Part shown: piece after piece, positions 35,419 through 46,223 of the stretch
Layout: each line of letters begins with the position of its first letter
Numbering within the stretch: position 1 is the stretch's first letter
Assembly: GCF_008275125.1 (NCBI RefSeq)
Contig: NZ_CP043473.1
Span: 1,364,001 to 1,428,000 of the forward strand
DNA: 64,000 bases
Reading direction: 5' to 3'
From: Chromobacterium paludis
GTDB taxonomy: Bacteria > Pseudomonadota > Gammaproteobacteria > Burkholderiales > Chromobacteriaceae
The notes under the pieces: generated by a model
What the model was told of the DNA's origin: nothing
The model's input: the letters and a program-made list of their open reading frames with translations, nothing else
The model's database searches: none
Translations under genes and position numbers: made by a program

Positions 35419-36285
35419 ATGGCGGAAATCACCGCAAAAATGGTTTCGGATCTGCGCGCGGCCACCGGCCTGGGCATGATGGAGTGCAAGAAGGCTCTGG
35501 TTGAAGCTGAGGGCGACCTGGCCAAGGCTGAAGAAATCCTGCGCATCAAGTCCGGCAACAAGGCCTCCAAGATGGCTGGCCGTCTGGCTGCCGAAGGCAT
35601 CATCGGTTCTTACGTCGAAGCCGGCGTGGGCGCCCTGGTGGAAGTGAACTGCGAAACCGACTTTGTCGCCAAGGATCCGACCTTCCTGGCGCTGGCCGCC
35701 GCTGCCGCCAAGGCCGTCGCCATCGCCAACCCGGCTGACGTGGAAGCCCTGGCCGCCGTGGAAGTGGATGGCCAGCAAGTGGAAGAAATCCGCAAGGCCG
35801 CCATCGCCAAGCTGGGCGAGAACATGACCATCCGTCGCTTCGTTCGCTACCAGACCGAAGGCGCCATCGCTACCTACCTGCACGGTGCCAAGATCGGCGT
35901 GATCGTCGACTACGCCGGCGCCGAGCAAGTGGGCAAGGACGTGGCCATGCACATCGCCGCTTCCAAGCCGATCTGCGTGTCCAAGGACCAAGTTCCGGCT
36001 GAAACGCTGGAGCAAGAGCGCAAGATCTACACCGCTCAGGCTGCCGAATCCGGCAAGCCGGCCGACATCGTCGCCAAGATGGTGGAAGGCCGCGTGAACA
36101 AGTTCCTGGCCGAAGTGACCCTGATGGGCCAACCGTTCGTCAAGAATCCGGATCAAACCGTTGAAAAGCTGCTGGCCGAACAAAAGGCCTCGGTGAAGGC
36201 GTTCACCATGTTCGTGGTGGGCGAAGGCATCGAAAAGAAGGTAGTGGACTACGCCGCTGAAGTGGCTGCCGCCGCCAAGCTGTAA
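35419..36285 (+). CDS. tsf: Elongation factor Ts
   Basis: This 288-residue protein exchanges GDP for GTP on EF-Tu. The start [27 protein letters not shown] and the TDFVAKDP segment are diagnostic; the start is supported by AGGAGTG. The length and the repeated core subdomains are normal. Codon use is strongly biased, as expected for a highly expressed gene. Confidence 0.98.
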   Translation: MAEITAKMVSDLRAATGLGMMECKKALVEAEGDLAKAEEILRIKSGNKASKMAGRLAAEGIIGSYVEAGVGALVEVNCETDFVAKDPTFLALAAAAAKAVAIANPADVEALAAVEVDGQQVEEIRKAAIAKLGENMTIRRFVRYQTEGAIATYLHGAKIGVIVDYAGAEQVGKDVAMHIAASKPICVSKDQVPAETLEQERKIYTAQAAESGKPADIVAKMVEGRVNKFLAEVTLMGQPFVKNPDQTVEKLLAEQKASVKAFTMFVVGEGIEKKVVDYAAEVAAAAKL

Positions 36286-36307
36286 TCTGGTCTTACCGCT
36301 GTATCGA

Positions 36308-36335
36308 CGGCACCCTGCTTGCAGGGTGCCGTTTT
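36308..36335 (+). terminator. Terminator after tsf
   Basis: A stem of CGGCACCCTGC and GCAGGGTGCCG with a TT loop is followed by TTTTGC. It probably ends the rpsB-tsf transcript before pyrH. Confidence 0.8.
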
Positions 36336-36375
36336 GCAAACTGAAATACCATAAACCGCCAAAACCGAGGACATC

Positions 36376-37095
36376 ATGAGCCAAGCTCCTGCCTATAAAC
36401 GCATCTTGCTGAAACTTTCCGGCGAAGCCCTGATGGGGGATGACAGCTACGGTATCAACCGCGCCACGATCGAGCAGATCGTCGGCCAGATCAAGGAAGT
36501 GGTAGAGCTGGGCGTGGAAGTGGGCATCGTGATCGGCGGCGGCAACATCTTCCGCGGCGTCGCGCCGGCCGCTGCCGGCATGGATCGCGCCACGGCGGAT
36601 TACATGGGCATGATGGCCACCGTGATGAACGCGCTGGCGCTGAAGGATGCGATGACCAAGGTGGGCCTGATCGCCCGCGTGCAGTCCGCGCTGACCATGC
36701 AGCAAATCGCCGAGCCCTATGTGCGCGGCAAGGCCATGCAGTATCTGGAAGAAGGCAAGGTGGTGATCTTTGCCGCCGGCACCGGCAACCCTTTCTTCAC
36801 CACCGACACCGCCGCCGCGCTGCGCGGCATGGAAATGAACGTGGACATCATGCTGAAGGCCACCAAGGTCGATGGTGTGTACACCGATGATCCAAAGAAG
36901 AACCCGGACGCGGTGCGTTACCAGACCCTGACTTTCGACGAAGCCATCTCGCGCAATCTGAAGGTGATGGACGCCACCGCCTTCGCGCTGTGCCGCGACC
37001 AGAACCTGAACATCAAGGTGTTCAGCATCTTCAAGAACGGCGCGCTGCGCCGGGTCGTGCTTGGCGAAGACGAAGGCACGCTGGTACACTGCTGA
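36376..37095 (+). CDS. pyrH: Uridylate kinase PyrH
   Basis: This 239-residue bacterial UMP kinase of the amino-acid-kinase fold makes UDP for nucleotide and envelope precursors. Motifs: [44 protein letters not shown] and [14 protein letters not shown]. It starts at ATG 36,376 after GAGGA. It precedes frr, the usual order in this cluster. Confidence 0.98.
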   Translation: MSQAPAYKRILLKLSGEALMGDDSYGINRATIEQIVGQIKEVVELGVEVGIVIGGGNIFRGVAPAAAGMDRATADYMGMMATVMNALALKDAMTKVGLIARVQSALTMQQIAEPYVRGKAMQYLEEGKVVIFAAGTGNPFFTTDTAAALRGMEMNVDIMLKATKVDGVYTDDPKKNPDAVRYQTLTFDEAISRNLKVMDATAFALCRDQNLNIKVFSIFKNGALRRVVLGEDEGTLVHC

Positions 37096-37110
37096 GTTTG
37101 AAAATTGCTG

Positions 37111-37142
37111 AAGGCGAAAACGGCAATGGCCGTTTTCGCCTT
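37111..37142 (+). terminator. Hairpin between pyrH and frr
   Basis: A 14-bp stem (AAGGCGAAAACGGC and its complement) has a four-base loop. T residues are inside the 3' arm but few lie after it. It may act as a partial terminator or protect the transcript end. Confidence 0.6.
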
Positions 37143-37172
37143 GTCATTTGAAGTTTTGATTGGGAGTGCGAC

Positions 37173-37730
37173 ATGATTAACGAGATCAAAAAATCGGCCG
37201 AACAAAAAATGCAGAAATCGCTGGAAGCGTTCAAGAACGACTTGGGCAAGGTTCGGACCGGCCGCGCCCATACCGGCATTCTGGATCATGTCATGGTGGA
37301 CTATTACGGTAGCGACGTGCCGGTGAACCAAGTGGCCAACGTCACTCTGATCGACGCGCGCACCATCGGCGTGCAGCCGTGGGAAAAGCCGATGTTGGCC
37401 AAGATCGAGAAGGCCATTCGCGATTCCGACCTGGGCCTGAATCCGGCCTCCATGGGCGAGATCATCCGCGTGCCGATGCCGATGCTGACCGAGGAGCGCC
37501 GCAAGGACCTGATCAAGGTCGTGCGCGGCGAGGCCGAAGGCGCGCGCGTGGCCATGCGCAACATCCGCCGCGACTCCAATACCGAATTCAAAAACCTGCT
37601 GAAGGACAAGGCCATTACCGAGGACGAAGAGCGCCGCGGCCAGGACGAAATCCAGAAGCTGACGGACAAGTACACTGCCGAAGTCGACAAGATGCTGGCC
37701 GCCAAAGAAGCCGACCTGATGGCTGTGTAA
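37173..37730 (+). CDS. frr: Ribosome recycling factor
   Basis: This 185-residue tRNA-shaped protein splits post-termination ribosomes with EF-G. It has the signature [41 protein letters not shown] and RNIRRDSN. It starts [20 protein letters not shown] behind GGGAGTG. It opens the long envelope-synthesis cluster and is followed 10 nt later by uppS. Confidence 0.98.
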   Translation: MINEIKKSAEQKMQKSLEAFKNDLGKVRTGRAHTGILDHVMVDYYGSDVPVNQVANVTLIDARTIGVQPWEKPMLAKIEKAIRDSDLGLNPASMGEIIRVPMPMLTEERRKDLIKVVRGEAEGARVAMRNIRRDSNTEFKNLLKDKAITEDEERRGQDEIQKLTDKYTAEVDKMLAAKEADLMAV

Positions 37731-37740
37731 GGGGTAGCAC

Positions 37741-38496
37741 TTGTTTTCCGCATCCTGCAAGGATGTGCCGGAGCGGCAGACGCCGCCCCGGCATGTCGCC
37801 ATCATCATGGATGGCAACGGCCGCTGGGCCAAAAAGCGTTTTCTGCCGCGCGTGGCCGGCCACAAGCGCGGACTGGACGCGGTCCGGGAAACCGTCAAGG
37901 CGTGCAAGGAGATGGGCGTTGGCTATTTGACGCTATTCGCCTTTTCCACCGAGAACTGGCGCCGTCCGCAAGAAGAAGTCAGCTTCCTGATGGAGCTGTT
38001 TCTGCGCGCGCTGGACAACGAGGTGGAGCGCCTGCACAACAATAATATCCGCCTGCAGGTGCTGGGCTCGCGCGAACGCTTTAATGAAGAGCTGCGCGAA
38101 CGCATTGCCAAGGCCGAGCAAAAAACGGCCGCCAATGACGGCTTGGTGCTGAGCATCGCGGCCGACTACGGCGGTCGCTGGGATATCGTTCAGGCTGCCA
38201 ATCAGCTGTTGCAGCAAGGCGCGACGGAAATCACCGAGGAGGCGCTGAACCGGCATCTGACCCTGTCGTGGGCGCCGGAACCCGATCTGTTCATCCGCAC
38301 CGGTGGCGAGCAGCGCATCAGCAACTTCCTGCTGTGGCAGCTGGCTTACTCCGAGCTGTACTTCACCGATCTGCTATGGCCCGATTTCGATCGCGCGGCG
38401 CTAGAGCAGGCCATCTCTTCGTACTGGCAGCGTGAACGGCGCTTTGGTCGCACCAGCGAGCAATTGCCCGAGCATCAACGCCGCGACCGACCCTGA
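37741..38496 (+). CDS. uppS: Undecaprenyl diphosphate synthase (UppS/IspU)
   Basis: This 251-residue cis-prenyltransferase makes the C55 lipid carrier used for wall and lipopolysaccharide precursors. The catalytic P-loop aspartate is in HVAIIMDGNGRWAKKR, with TLFAFSTENWRRP and the C-terminal RTGGEQRISNFLLWQ. I use TTG at 37,741 after AAGGGG; no ATG is available near the conserved start. It lies between frr and cdsA in the expected order. Confidence 0.95.
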   Translation: MFSASCKDVPERQTPPRHVAIIMDGNGRWAKKRFLPRVAGHKRGLDAVRETVKACKEMGVGYLTLFAFSTENWRRPQEEVSFLMELFLRALDNEVERLHNNNIRLQVLGSRERFNEELRERIAKAEQKTAANDGLVLSIAADYGGRWDIVQAANQLLQQGATEITEEALNRHLTLSWAPEPDLFIRTGGEQRISNFLLWQLAYSELYFTDLLWPDFDRAALEQAISSYWQRERRFGRTSEQLPEHQRRDRP

Positions 38497-38501
38497 CCTA
38501 C

Positions 38502-39308
38502 ATGCTCAAAACGCGTATTCTGACTGCGCTGGTGCTGCTGCCGCTGATGCTGTCGGCGCTGTTCCTGTTTCCGGCCGCCGCCTGGGGCGGCTTTTCCTGG
38601 TTGATCATCGTGCTGGCGCTGTGGGAATACACCCGCATGGTCGGAATGCGCTTGCCGGCGCAGGCGGCTTATCTGGCTTTGTCCACGGCATTTGCCGGCG
38701 CTGCCTGGTTTGGTCATTGGCAGATGCCAGTCGTTGCGCACGGCCTGGTGCTGGCGCTCTGGCTGCTGCTGGTGCCGGCCTGGCTGGCCAAGCGCTGGTC
38801 CATGCCGTCCGGCGCGGCGGCCTGGCTGCTGGGCTGGGCGCTGTTGCTGCCGGCCTGGTTCGCCTTCCTTGAGTGGCGGCCCGCGCCGACGCATCGCGAT
38901 GCCTTGGCGCTGTTGGCCGTGATGGGCCTGGTCTGGGTGGCGGATATCGCAGCCTATTTTTCCGGCAAGGCCTTTGGCCGCCGCAAGCTGGCGCCGGCCA
39001 TCAGTCCCGGCAAGAGCTGGGAAGGCGTTTACGGCGCCGTGATCTGCGTTGGTCTTTATGTGGTGTGCGTCGACCATTTTGGCTGGCTGGACATCCATTT
39101 GCCGCTGTGGGCCACCTTGCTGCTGGCGCTGCCGCTGACCGCGGTCAGCGTGTGCGGCGACCTGTTGGAGTCCTGGTTCAAGCGCTCGGCCGGCATCAAG
39201 GACAGCAGCGCGCTGCTGCCGGGCCATGGCGGCGTGTACGACCGCATTGACAGCCTGATCGCCGTGCTGGCGGTGGGCAACGCCCTGCGCGTGCTGGGCG
39301 GCATGTAA
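38502..39308 (+). CDS. cdsA: Phosphatidate cytidylyltransferase CdsA
   Basis: This 268-residue integral membrane enzyme makes CDP-diacylglycerol, the branch point to all phospholipids. Several hydrophobic helices are followed by the conserved [26 protein letters not shown] and the C-terminal [24 protein letters not shown] signature (seen here in parts [10 protein letters not shown] and PGHGGVYDR). It starts 5 nt after uppS, so the two are coupled. Confidence 0.95.
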   Translation: MLKTRILTALVLLPLMLSALFLFPAAAWGGFSWLIIVLALWEYTRMVGMRLPAQAAYLALSTAFAGAAWFGHWQMPVVAHGLVLALWLLLVPAWLAKRWSMPSGAAAWLLGWALLLPAWFAFLEWRPAPTHRDALALLAVMGLVWVADIAAYFSGKAFGRRKLAPAISPGKSWEGVYGAVICVGLYVVCVDHFGWLDIHLPLWATLLLALPLTAVSVCGDLLESWFKRSAGIKDSSALLPGHGGVYDRIDSLIAVLAVGNALRVLGGM

Positions 39309-39324
39309 TTCTGGAATCTTTCAC

Positions 39325-40509
39325 ATGACCAAACCTCAGGGTATTGCCGTACTGGGGGCGACCGGCAGCGTGGGTTGCAGCACGCTGGACGTGATCGCCC
39401 GTCATCCCGAGCGCTACCGCGTGGTGGCGCTGACTGCTCATCGCCAGCTCGACAAACTGTTCGAGCAGGCCAGTCTCTTTCATCCCGATTATCTGGTGGT
39501 GGCCGATGCCGAATCCGCCGCACGCCTGCGCGCCAGGCTGGCGGAGGCTGGGCTCGGCGGCGAGGTGCTGCATGGCGCGCAGGCGCTGGAGCAGGTAGCC
39601 GCATTGCCGGAGGTGGATGCCGTGATGGCCGCCATTGTCGGCGCGGCGGGCCTGCCTTCGGCGTTGGCCGCGGCGCGCGCCGGCAAGCGTATCCTGCTGG
39701 CCAACAAGGAATCCCTGGTGGTGGCGGGCAGCCTGTTCATGGACGCGGTCCGCGGCAGCGGCGCGGCGCTGTTGCCGGTGGATAGCGAACACAGCGCGAT
39801 CTTCCAGTCCTTGCCGGCTGATTATGCCGGCGACGCTGAGTCGGCCGGCGTGCGCAAAATCATCCTGACGGCATCGGGCGGGCCGTTCCGCCAGCGCGCG
39901 GCCGAAGCGTTGCTGCATGTCACCCCGGCCGATGCCTGCCGCCATCCCAACTGGAGCATGGGGCGCAAGATATCGGTGGATTCCGCCACGCTGATGAACA
40001 AGGGCCTGGAGGTGATAGAGGCGCGCTGGCTATTCAATGTGCCGCCCAGCCGCATCGACGTGGTGGTGCATCCGCAAAGCGTGATCCACTCCATGGTGCA
40101 GTACCGCGATGGCTCGGTGATGGCGCAGCTGGGTTCGCCTGACATGCGCACGCCCATTGCCTGCGCCTTGTCCTGGCCGCAGCGGATCGAGGCGGGCGTG
40201 GCTTCGCTGGACTTTTTCGCCATGGGCGATCTGACTTTCGAGAGGCCGGACATGCAGCGCTTCCCCTGCTTGAAGCTGGCCTTTGATGCGCTGGAAACGG
40301 GCGGCGACGCGCCGGCGGTGCTGAACGCCGCCAATGAAGTGGCGGTGGCGGCTTTTCTGGCCGAGCGCATCCGTTTTGTCGATATTCCGCGCGTGGTCGC
40401 CGATACCCTGGACGGGGTGTCGGCGAGCGCCAGTCGTTCGCTGGCTGATTTGCTGGCGCGTGATGACGAAGCGCGCCGTTTCGCTGAGGAAAGGGTGGGG
40501 TCATGTTGA
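39325..40509 (+). CDS. dxr: 1-deoxy-D-xylulose 5-phosphate reductoisomerase
   Basis: This 394-residue NADPH enzyme catalyses the committed step of the methylerythritol-phosphate isoprenoid pathway and is the target of fosmidomycin. The NADPH loop [14 protein letters not shown], the LLANKESLV segment, [15 protein letters not shown] and [18 protein letters not shown] are visible. It supplies isoprenyl precursors used by uppS two genes upstream. Its stop overlaps the rseP start by 7 nt. Confidence 0.97.
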   Translation: MTKPQGIAVLGATGSVGCSTLDVIARHPERYRVVALTAHRQLDKLFEQASLFHPDYLVVADAESAARLRARLAEAGLGGEVLHGAQALEQVAALPEVDAVMAAIVGAAGLPSALAAARAGKRILLANKESLVVAGSLFMDAVRGSGAALLPVDSEHSAIFQSLPADYAGDAESAGVRKIILTASGGPFRQRAAEALLHVTPADACRHPNWSMGRKISVDSATLMNKGLEVIEARWLFNVPPSRIDVVVHPQSVIHSMVQYRDGSVMAQLGSPDMRTPIACALSWPQRIEAGVASLDFFAMGDLTFERPDMQRFPCLKLAFDALETGGDAPAVLNAANEVAVAAFLAERIRFVDIPRVVADTLDGVSASASRSLADLLARDDEARRFAEERVGSC

Positions 40510-41846
40510 CGGTTTTCGCTTTCCTGCTGGCCATAGGCGTGCTGGTCACGTTTCATGAGTTTGGCCACTACCTGGTGGCCAAACTGTGCGGCGTGCGCGT
40601 GCTGCGGTTCTCGCTGGGCTTCGGCTCGCCCTTGTTGCGCTTTCGCCCGAAGGAAACCGAGTGGGTGATCTGCCCGGTTCCGCTGGGCGGCTACGTCAAG
40701 ATGCTGGACGAGCGCGAGGGTTTTGTTGCTTTGGAAGAGCGCCCGCGCGCCTTCAATAATCAGCATGTATTCAAACGCATCGCCATCGTGGCGGCGGGCC
40801 CTCTGGCCAATTTGTTGCTGGCCGTGCTGCTGTATTGGGTGGTGATAGGCCAGGGCGTGCCGCAGCTGCGGCCATGGGTGGGCACGGTTGTCGCACAGAC
40901 GCCGGCGGCGGCGGCGGGTTTTCGCGAGGGCGACCGCATTCTCGATGTGGCGGGCGCGCCGGTCAGCAACTGGCAGGACGTGAGGCTGGCGCTGGTCGAC
41001 GCCGCCATGGGCGGCGGCGCGATCCCGGTGCGAGTGCAGCCGCAGACTGGCGCCGCCGTGGTGCGCAGCATTAACGCCGAGCGCTTTGGCCCCAAGGCGA
41101 TGCAAGCGCTGCAGCAGGGCGATCCGGGATTGTCGCCGGCGCGCTTCCTGTCCGCCGTGGGCGTGGTGGAGGCTGGCGGCGTGGCCGCCAAGGCCGGATT
41201 AAAACCGGGTGACAAGCTGTTGTCGGCCAATGGCCTGATCCTCCCCGATTGGGAGTCTTGGGTGCAATTGGTGCGCAACAGCCCGGGCAAGGATTTGCTG
41301 GTCCGCATCGAGCGCGCGGGCAAGCCGATGGAGATTAGGCTGCGCCCGGAGTCGGTGGCGCAGGATGACGACGTGGTGGGGCGCATAGGCGTGGCGCCCT
41401 TGCCTGATGCCGCCTGGAACGGCAAGCTGGCTTTCATGGTCCGTTACGATGCGCTGGGCGCGCTGCGGGAATCCTTGCGCAAAACCGGCGATACGTCCTG
41501 GATGAGCCTGAAGTTTCTGGGCAATATGTTGATCGGCCATGCCTCGATGAGCAATCTGTCTGGACCATTGACCATCGCCAATGTGGCAGGGCAGACTGCG
41601 CGCGAGGGCTTGACGCCGTATCTGGAGTTCCTGGCGCTGATCAGCATCAGCATCGGCATATTGAATCTGCTTCCCATACCGGTTCTGGATGGGGGCCACT
41701 TAATGTATTATGTCGCGGAGCTGGTCAGAGGGAAGCCCGTCAGCGAACGGGCGCAATTGCTCGGACAAAAAATTGGTTTCATATTGCTGGCGTCTTTGAT
41801 GGCGTTTGCCATGCTGAATGATTTCAGCCGCCTACTTGGGGGTTAA
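40503..41846 (+). CDS. rseP: Site-2 zinc protease RseP
   Basis: This 447-residue inner-membrane protease cuts anti-sigma factor RseA in the envelope stress response. The zinc site HEFGH lies in the first helix ([13 protein letters not shown]) and the third ligand in [10 protein letters not shown] near residue 395. Two PDZ domains lie between ([18 protein letters not shown] and [14 protein letters not shown]). The length is normal. It overlaps dxr and leads into bamA 9 nt later, linking stress sensing with outer-membrane assembly. Confidence 0.96.
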   Translation: MLTVFAFLLAIGVLVTFHEFGHYLVAKLCGVRVLRFSLGFGSPLLRFRPKETEWVICPVPLGGYVKMLDEREGFVALEERPRAFNNQHVFKRIAIVAAGPLANLLLAVLLYWVVIGQGVPQLRPWVGTVVAQTPAAAAGFREGDRILDVAGAPVSNWQDVRLALVDAAMGGGAIPVRVQPQTGAAVVRSINAERFGPKAMQALQQGDPGLSPARFLSAVGVVEAGGVAAKAGLKPGDKLLSANGLILPDWESWVQLVRNSPGKDLLVRIERAGKPMEIRLRPESVAQDDDVVGRIGVAPLPDAAWNGKLAFMVRYDALGALRESLRKTGDTSWMSLKFLGNMLIGHASMSNLSGPLTIANVAGQTAREGLTPYLEFLALISISIGILNLLPIPVLDGGHLMYYVAELVRGKPVSERAQLLGQKIGFILLASLMAFAMLNDFSRLLGG

Positions 41847-41855
41847 AACTTACCT

Positions 41856-44171
41856 ATGAAATTGAAGCTACTTTCGGCGGCCGTACTGGGCCTGTCCATG
41901 GCCTCCGTCGCGATGGCCGCCGATCCTTTTGTCATCAAGGATATTCGCGTTGAAGGCCTGCAGCGTACCGAGCCGGGCACGGTCTTCAACTATCTGCCGG
42001 TGAAGGTGGGCGACACCTTCACTGACGGCAAGGCCCAGGAGTCGATCAAGGCCCTGTTCAACACCGGTTTCTTCAACGATGTGCGCATCGAGAGCCGCGG
42101 CAATACGCTGATCGTCACCGTGGCGGAGCGCCCGGTGATCACGCAGCTGAATATCAACGGCGCCAAGGAATTCAGCAAGGATCAGCTGAAGAAGGCGCTG
42201 AAGGACAATGGCTTCGCCGAGTCCATGATTTTCGATCAGGCCCTGCTGGACGGCGCGGTGCAGGAGCTGAAGCGCCAGTACTACAGCCGCGGCAAGTATT
42301 CGGTGGAAATCACGCCCAGCGTGACCAAGCTGGAGCGCAACCGCGTGGCGGTGACGCTGGACATCAACGAAGGCATCACGGCGCGCATCAAGGAAATCCG
42401 CATTGTCGGCGCCAATGCTTTCTCGCAGTCCAAGCTGCTGGATGAGTTCAGCCTGACCACCGGCGGCTGGCTGTCCTGGATCACCAAGGACGACCAGTAC
42501 TCGAAGCAGAAGCTGACCGGCGACTTGGAGAAGCTCAAGGCCTTCTATCAGAACCAGGGCTATATGGAGTTCGGCATCGACTCCTCCCAGGTGTCCATCA
42601 GCCCAGACAAGCAGTCGATGTACCTGATCATCAACGTGCATGAGGGCAAGAAGTTCACGGTGTCCGATGTGCGGCTGGCCGGCGACCTGAAGGTGCCGGA
42701 GGCGGACCTGCGCAAGCTGGTGGCCATCAAGCCCGGCGACGTTTTCAACAATGAAAAAGTGACGGAATCGGTCAAGGCGATCAGCGACCGCCTGGGCGAC
42801 GCCGGTTACGCTTTCGCCAACGTCAACGTGCTGCCGGACATTGATCACGACAAGCAGACGGCTGCCTTCACCTTCTTCGTCGATCCGGGCCGCAAGACCT
42901 ATGTGCGCCGCGTCAACGTGGCGGGCAACACCAAGACCCGCGACGAAGTGATCCGCCGTGAGCTGCGCCAGCTGGAAGGCGCGCCGTACAATGCCGCCAA
43001 CGTCAAACGCAGCAAGGAGCGCCTGGAGCTGCTGGGCTATTTCGACGACGTCAACGTCGAAACGCCGGCAGTGCAGGACGCGCCGGACCAGGTGGACATG
43101 AACATCAGCCTGAAAGAGCGCTCCACCGGCAGCATTTCCGGCAGTCTGGGCTATGTGCAGGGCGAGGGGCTGGTGATCGGCGCCAACATCGCGCAGAGCA
43201 ATATCTTCGGCTCCGGCAAGTACATGTCGCTGGGTCTGTCCACCGGCAAGGTGAACAAGAACTATTCGCTGTCCTTCACCGATCCGTACTTCACGCCCGA
43301 TGGCGTGAGCCTGGGTTACGACCTGTATAACCGCGTTTATAACCCGGACGCCACCTCCATTTCCGCCTACAAAACATCCACCACCGGCGCGGATGTGCGG
43401 TTCGGCGTGCCCATCACCGAGTACGACCGCGTCAATTTCACGCTGGGCGCGGAAAAGACCGACATCACCACGTACAGCGACAGTCCGCAGCAGTACATCG
43501 ACTTTGTCAACCAGTACGGCAACAACAACTACACCGTGCTGGGCACCGTGGGCTGGGGCCGCGACACGCGCGACAGCGCCTTGTGGCCGACCCGCGGCGC
43601 CAGCATCAGCGTCAATTTCGATGCCGGTTTGCCGGGCGGCTCGCTGGAGTATTACCGCCTGACCCACCAGCAGACCTGGTATTTCCCGCTGTCCAAGGAC
43701 TTCACGCTGATGCTGAACGGCGAGCTGGGCTACGCCGACGGCTACGGCAAGACCAAGGTGTTGCCGTTCTTCCAGAACTTCTACCTGGGCGGCCTGGGTT
43801 CCGTGCGCGGCTACGACACCAGCAGCATCGGGCCGTATGACTCGGTGGCCAACTCCTACCTGGGCGGCAATCGCAAGGCGGTGGCCAATGCGGAAATCCT
43901 GTTCCCGATGCCGGGGCTGAAGGATAATAAGTCGGTGCGTCTGAGCGCTTTCTTCGACATGGGCACGCTGTGGAACACCAATCTGACCAGCGCGCAAAAC
44001 AGCGCGGGCATCCATAGCTCCGCCAGCGATGGCTTCCGCTACTCCGCGGGCGTGGCCTTGACCTGGCTGTCGCCGATGGGGCCGATGAAGTTCAGTCTGT
44101 CCAATCCGCTGAAGAAGGAGCCGAATGACAAGGTGCAGCGCTTCCAGTTCCAGATGGGCACCTCGTTCTAA
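41856..44171 (+). CDS. bamA: Outer membrane protein assembly factor BamA
   Basis: This 771-residue Omp85 protein inserts beta-barrel proteins into the outer membrane. A signal peptide (MKLKLLSAAVLGLSMASVAMA) precedes five POTRA domains (about residues 22-420) and a 16-strand barrel. The VRGY loop motif (GLGSVRGYDTSS) is present, and the protein ends in F (FQFQMGTSF), as outer-membrane barrels do. The position next to rseP and skp is conserved. It is intact. Confidence 0.98.
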   Translation: MKLKLLSAAVLGLSMASVAMAADPFVIKDIRVEGLQRTEPGTVFNYLPVKVGDTFTDGKAQESIKALFNTGFFNDVRIESRGNTLIVTVAERPVITQLNINGAKEFSKDQLKKALKDNGFAESMIFDQALLDGAVQELKRQYYSRGKYSVEITPSVTKLERNRVAVTLDINEGITARIKEIRIVGANAFSQSKLLDEFSLTTGGWLSWITKDDQYSKQKLTGDLEKLKAFYQNQGYMEFGIDSSQVSISPDKQSMYLIINVHEGKKFTVSDVRLAGDLKVPEADLRKLVAIKPGDVFNNEKVTESVKAISDRLGDAGYAFANVNVLPDIDHDKQTAAFTFFVDPGRKTYVRRVNVAGNTKTRDEVIRRELRQLEGAPYNAANVKRSKERLELLGYFDDVNVETPAVQDAPDQVDMNISLKERSTGSISGSLGYVQGEGLVIGANIAQSNIFGSGKYMSLGLSTGKVNKNYSLSFTDPYFTPDGVSLGYDLYNRVYNPDATSISAYKTSTTGADVRFGVPITEYDRVNFTLGAEKTDITTYSDSPQQYIDFVNQYGNNNYTVLGTVGWGRDTRDSALWPTRGASISVNFDAGLPGGSLEYYRLTHQQTWYFPLSKDFTLMLNGELGYADGYGKTKVLPFFQNFYLGGLGSVRGYDTSSIGPYDSVANSYLGGNRKAVANAEILFPMPGLKDNKSVRLSAFFDMGTLWNTNLTSAQNSAGIHSSASDGFRYSAGVALTWLSPMGPMKFSLSNPLKKEPNDKVQRFQFQMGTSF

Positions 44172-44192
44172 CCGATACTTGAGGACGGATAC

Positions 44193-44678
44193 ATGAAATC
44201 ATGGAAGTGGTGGCTGGCGGTGGCCAGCCTGGCGGCCTTGCCGGTTCATGCGGCCGACTTCAAGCTGGGCTATGTCAACGTGGAGCGCATCTACCGCGAG
44301 GCCGGCGCCGCCGTCGCCATCTATAAGAAGCTCGATACGGAATTCGCGGCCCGCCGCGCCGAGCTGAAAAAGATGGAGGCGCGCGCCAAGGAGTTGGAAT
44401 CCATGCTTGGCGGCAACAGCCTGTCGCAGGATGACCGCAAGCGTTACGAGCGCGAGTACGCCAGCCTCGACCGCGACTACCGCGCCAAGTCGCGCGAGCT
44501 GGCCGAGGACTATAATCAGCGCCGCAACGAGGAGTTTGCCAGCGTGACGGATCGGGCCAACCGCGTGGTCAAGGAAATCGCCCAGCGCGAGAATTATGAC
44601 TTGATCCTGCAGGACGCGGTGTATATCAACCCCAAGTTCGATCTCACGCCGCAAGTGCTGAAAGAGCTGGACAAGTAA
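44193..44678 (+). CDS. skp: Periplasmic chaperone Skp/OmpH family
   Basis: This 161-residue periplasmic holdase keeps unfolded outer-membrane proteins soluble for BamA. The signal peptide (SWKWWLAVASLAALPVHA) is followed by FKLGYVNVERIYREA and a long charged coiled coil forming the tentacles, then a C-terminal strand (YDLILQDAVYINPKFDLT). It starts after GAGGACGG. Its place between bamA and lpxD is typical. Confidence 0.93.
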   Translation: MKSWKWWLAVASLAALPVHAADFKLGYVNVERIYREAGAAVAIYKKLDTEFAARRAELKKMEARAKELESMLGGNSLSQDDRKRYEREYASLDRDYRAKSRELAEDYNQRRNEEFASVTDRANRVVKEIAQRENYDLILQDAVYINPKFDLTPQVLKELDK

Positions 44679-44701
44679 TCGTCTCAACCGTTACCGGAGT
44701 A

Positions 44702-44729
44702 AGCCGACCCCCGGTCGGCTTTGTTTTTG
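44702..44729 (+). terminator. Terminator-like hairpin abutting lpxD
   Basis: Arms AGCCGACC and GGTCGGCT are followed by TTGTTTTTG, directly next to the lpxD ATG at 44,730. The nearest GGAG lies before the hairpin (44,697-44,700). It could reduce downstream transcription or shape initiation at lpxD. Confidence 0.6.
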
Positions 44730-45776
44730 ATGTCCTACACACTCGCATACATTGTTGAGCGGCTGGGCGGCGAACTGCGCGGCCCGGACCTGGCCGTGGC
44801 CCGGCTGGCGCCGCTGGAAACGGCTGCGACAGGCGAGATCGCCTTCGTCGCCAGCGCCAAGTTTCGTCGCCAGATGCTGGAAAGCCAGGCCGGCGCGCTG
44901 ATCGTGACCGAAGCGCTGGCCGCTGAGCTGGATGGCCGCGCGCTGATCGTCACTGCCGATCCTTATCTTTATTTCGCGCGGCTGGCCACGCTGTTCCACC
45001 CGGCCCAGGCGCCGCGCGCCGGCATTCATCCGCGCGCCGTGGTGGGGGAGGGCTGCCGCATTGCCCAGAGCAGCGAGATCGCCGCCAATGTCACGATAGG
45101 CGACAATGTCGTCATCGGCGAACGCTGCCGCCTCCTGCCTGGCGTGGTGGTGGGCGATGGCTGCGTCATCGGCGACGATGTCACGCTTTACGCCAACGTC
45201 ACCGTCTACCATGGTTGCCTGATCGGCAACCGCGTCGGCGTGCATTCCGGCAGCGTGATCGGCGGCGATGGTTTTGGCCTGGCCTGGGACAAGGACCACT
45301 GGTTCAAGATTCCGCAGACCGGCCGCGTGGTCTTGGAGGATGACGTGGAAATCGGCGCCAACACCACGGTGGATCGCGGCGCGCTGGTGGATACCGTGAT
45401 CCGCAAAGGCGCCAAGATAGATAATCTGGTGCAGATCGCGCATAACGTCGAGATCGGCGAGCATAGCGCCATCGCCGGTTGCGTCGGCATCGCCGGCAGC
45501 GCCAAGATAGGCGCGCGCTGCACCATCGGCGGCGCGGCCATGTTCGTCGGCCATATCGAAGTGGCGGATCGCACCCATATCGGCGGCGGCACCTTGGTGT
45601 CCAAGTCGATCAAGGAGGCAGGCACCTACGCCTCCTCCTATCCGCTGCAAAGCATGAAGGACTGGTTGGCCAACGCCGTCCACGTGCGCCATCTGGATGA
45701 CTTCGCCAAGCGCATCAAGCAGCTTGAGCGGGAGCTGGAAACATTGAAAAAATCGAAGGAAGAACCTCATGAGTGA
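44730..45776 (+). CDS. lpxD: UDP-3-O-(3-hydroxyacyl)glucosamine N-acyltransferase LpxD
   Basis: A 348-residue trimeric acyltransferase, third step of lipid A synthesis. The uridine-binding N-terminal domain ([18 protein letters not shown]) is followed by a left-handed beta-helix of hexapeptide repeats (such as [17 protein letters not shown]). The catalytic histidine region is [14 protein letters not shown]. The ATG at 44,730 is favoured, with a TTG 9 nt upstream as an alternative. No standard ribosome site is close to either because of the hairpin. The end overlaps fabZ by 8 nt. Confidence 0.95.
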   Translation: MSYTLAYIVERLGGELRGPDLAVARLAPLETAATGEIAFVASAKFRRQMLESQAGALIVTEALAAELDGRALIVTADPYLYFARLATLFHPAQAPRAGIHPRAVVGEGCRIAQSSEIAANVTIGDNVVIGERCRLLPGVVVGDGCVIGDDVTLYANVTVYHGCLIGNRVGVHSGSVIGGDGFGLAWDKDHWFKIPQTGRVVLEDDVEIGANTTVDRGALVDTVIRKGAKIDNLVQIAHNVEIGEHSAIAGCVGIAGSAKIGARCTIGGAAMFVGHIEVADRTHIGGGTLVSKSIKEAGTYASSYPLQSMKDWLANAVHVRHLDDFAKRIKQLERELETLKKSKEEPHE

Positions 45777-46221
45777 ACACGCTGTCTCGATCGATGTCCG
45801 CGAGATCATGCGCTGCCTGCCGCATCGTTATCCGTTCCTGCTGGTTGACCGCGTCACCGAGCTGGAACCGAACACGCGAATCAAGGCGCTGAAGAACGTC
45901 ACCATCAACGAGCCGTTCTTCGTCGGCCATTTCGAACAATACCCGGTGATGCCGGGCGTGCTGATCATCGAGGCGCTGGCCCAAGCCGCCGGCATCCTGG
46001 CGATCAAGAGCCAGGGCGAACGCTCGGAGAACGAGCTGTATTTCTTCGTCGGCATCGACAATGCCCGCTTCAAGCGCCAGGTGGTGCCGGGCGACCAACT
46101 GGTGTTCGAGGTGACGCAGATGACCGTCAAGCGCGGCATCGGCAAGTACGCCGCCCGCGCGCTGGTGGACGGCCAGGTGGCTTGCGAAGCCGAAATCATG
46201 TGCGCCCGTCGCGAGGTGTAA
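45769..46221 (+). CDS. fabZ: 3-hydroxyacyl-ACP dehydratase FabZ
   Basis: This 150-residue hotdog-fold dehydratase of fatty acid elongation competes with LpxA/LpxD for hydroxyacyl-ACP. The active site His and Glu lie in [12 protein letters not shown] and [17 protein letters not shown]. It starts with ATG overlapping the lpxD stop, so its expression is coupled to the lipid A genes. The length is normal. Confidence 0.97.
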   Translation: MSEHAVSIDVREIMRCLPHRYPFLLVDRVTELEPNTRIKALKNVTINEPFFVGHFEQYPVMPGVLIIEALAQAAGILAIKSQGERSENELYFFVGIDNARFKRQVVPGDQLVFEVTQMTVKRGIGKYAARALVDGQVACEAEIMCARREV

Positions 46222-46223
46222 GC

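Noticed and set aside
34534..37089. An 851-codon minus-strand open frame spanning rpsB, tsf and pyrH
   Set aside because: It is antisense to three essential genes with intact motifs. Its composition (histidine, glycine and valine-rich) is that of a shadow frame.
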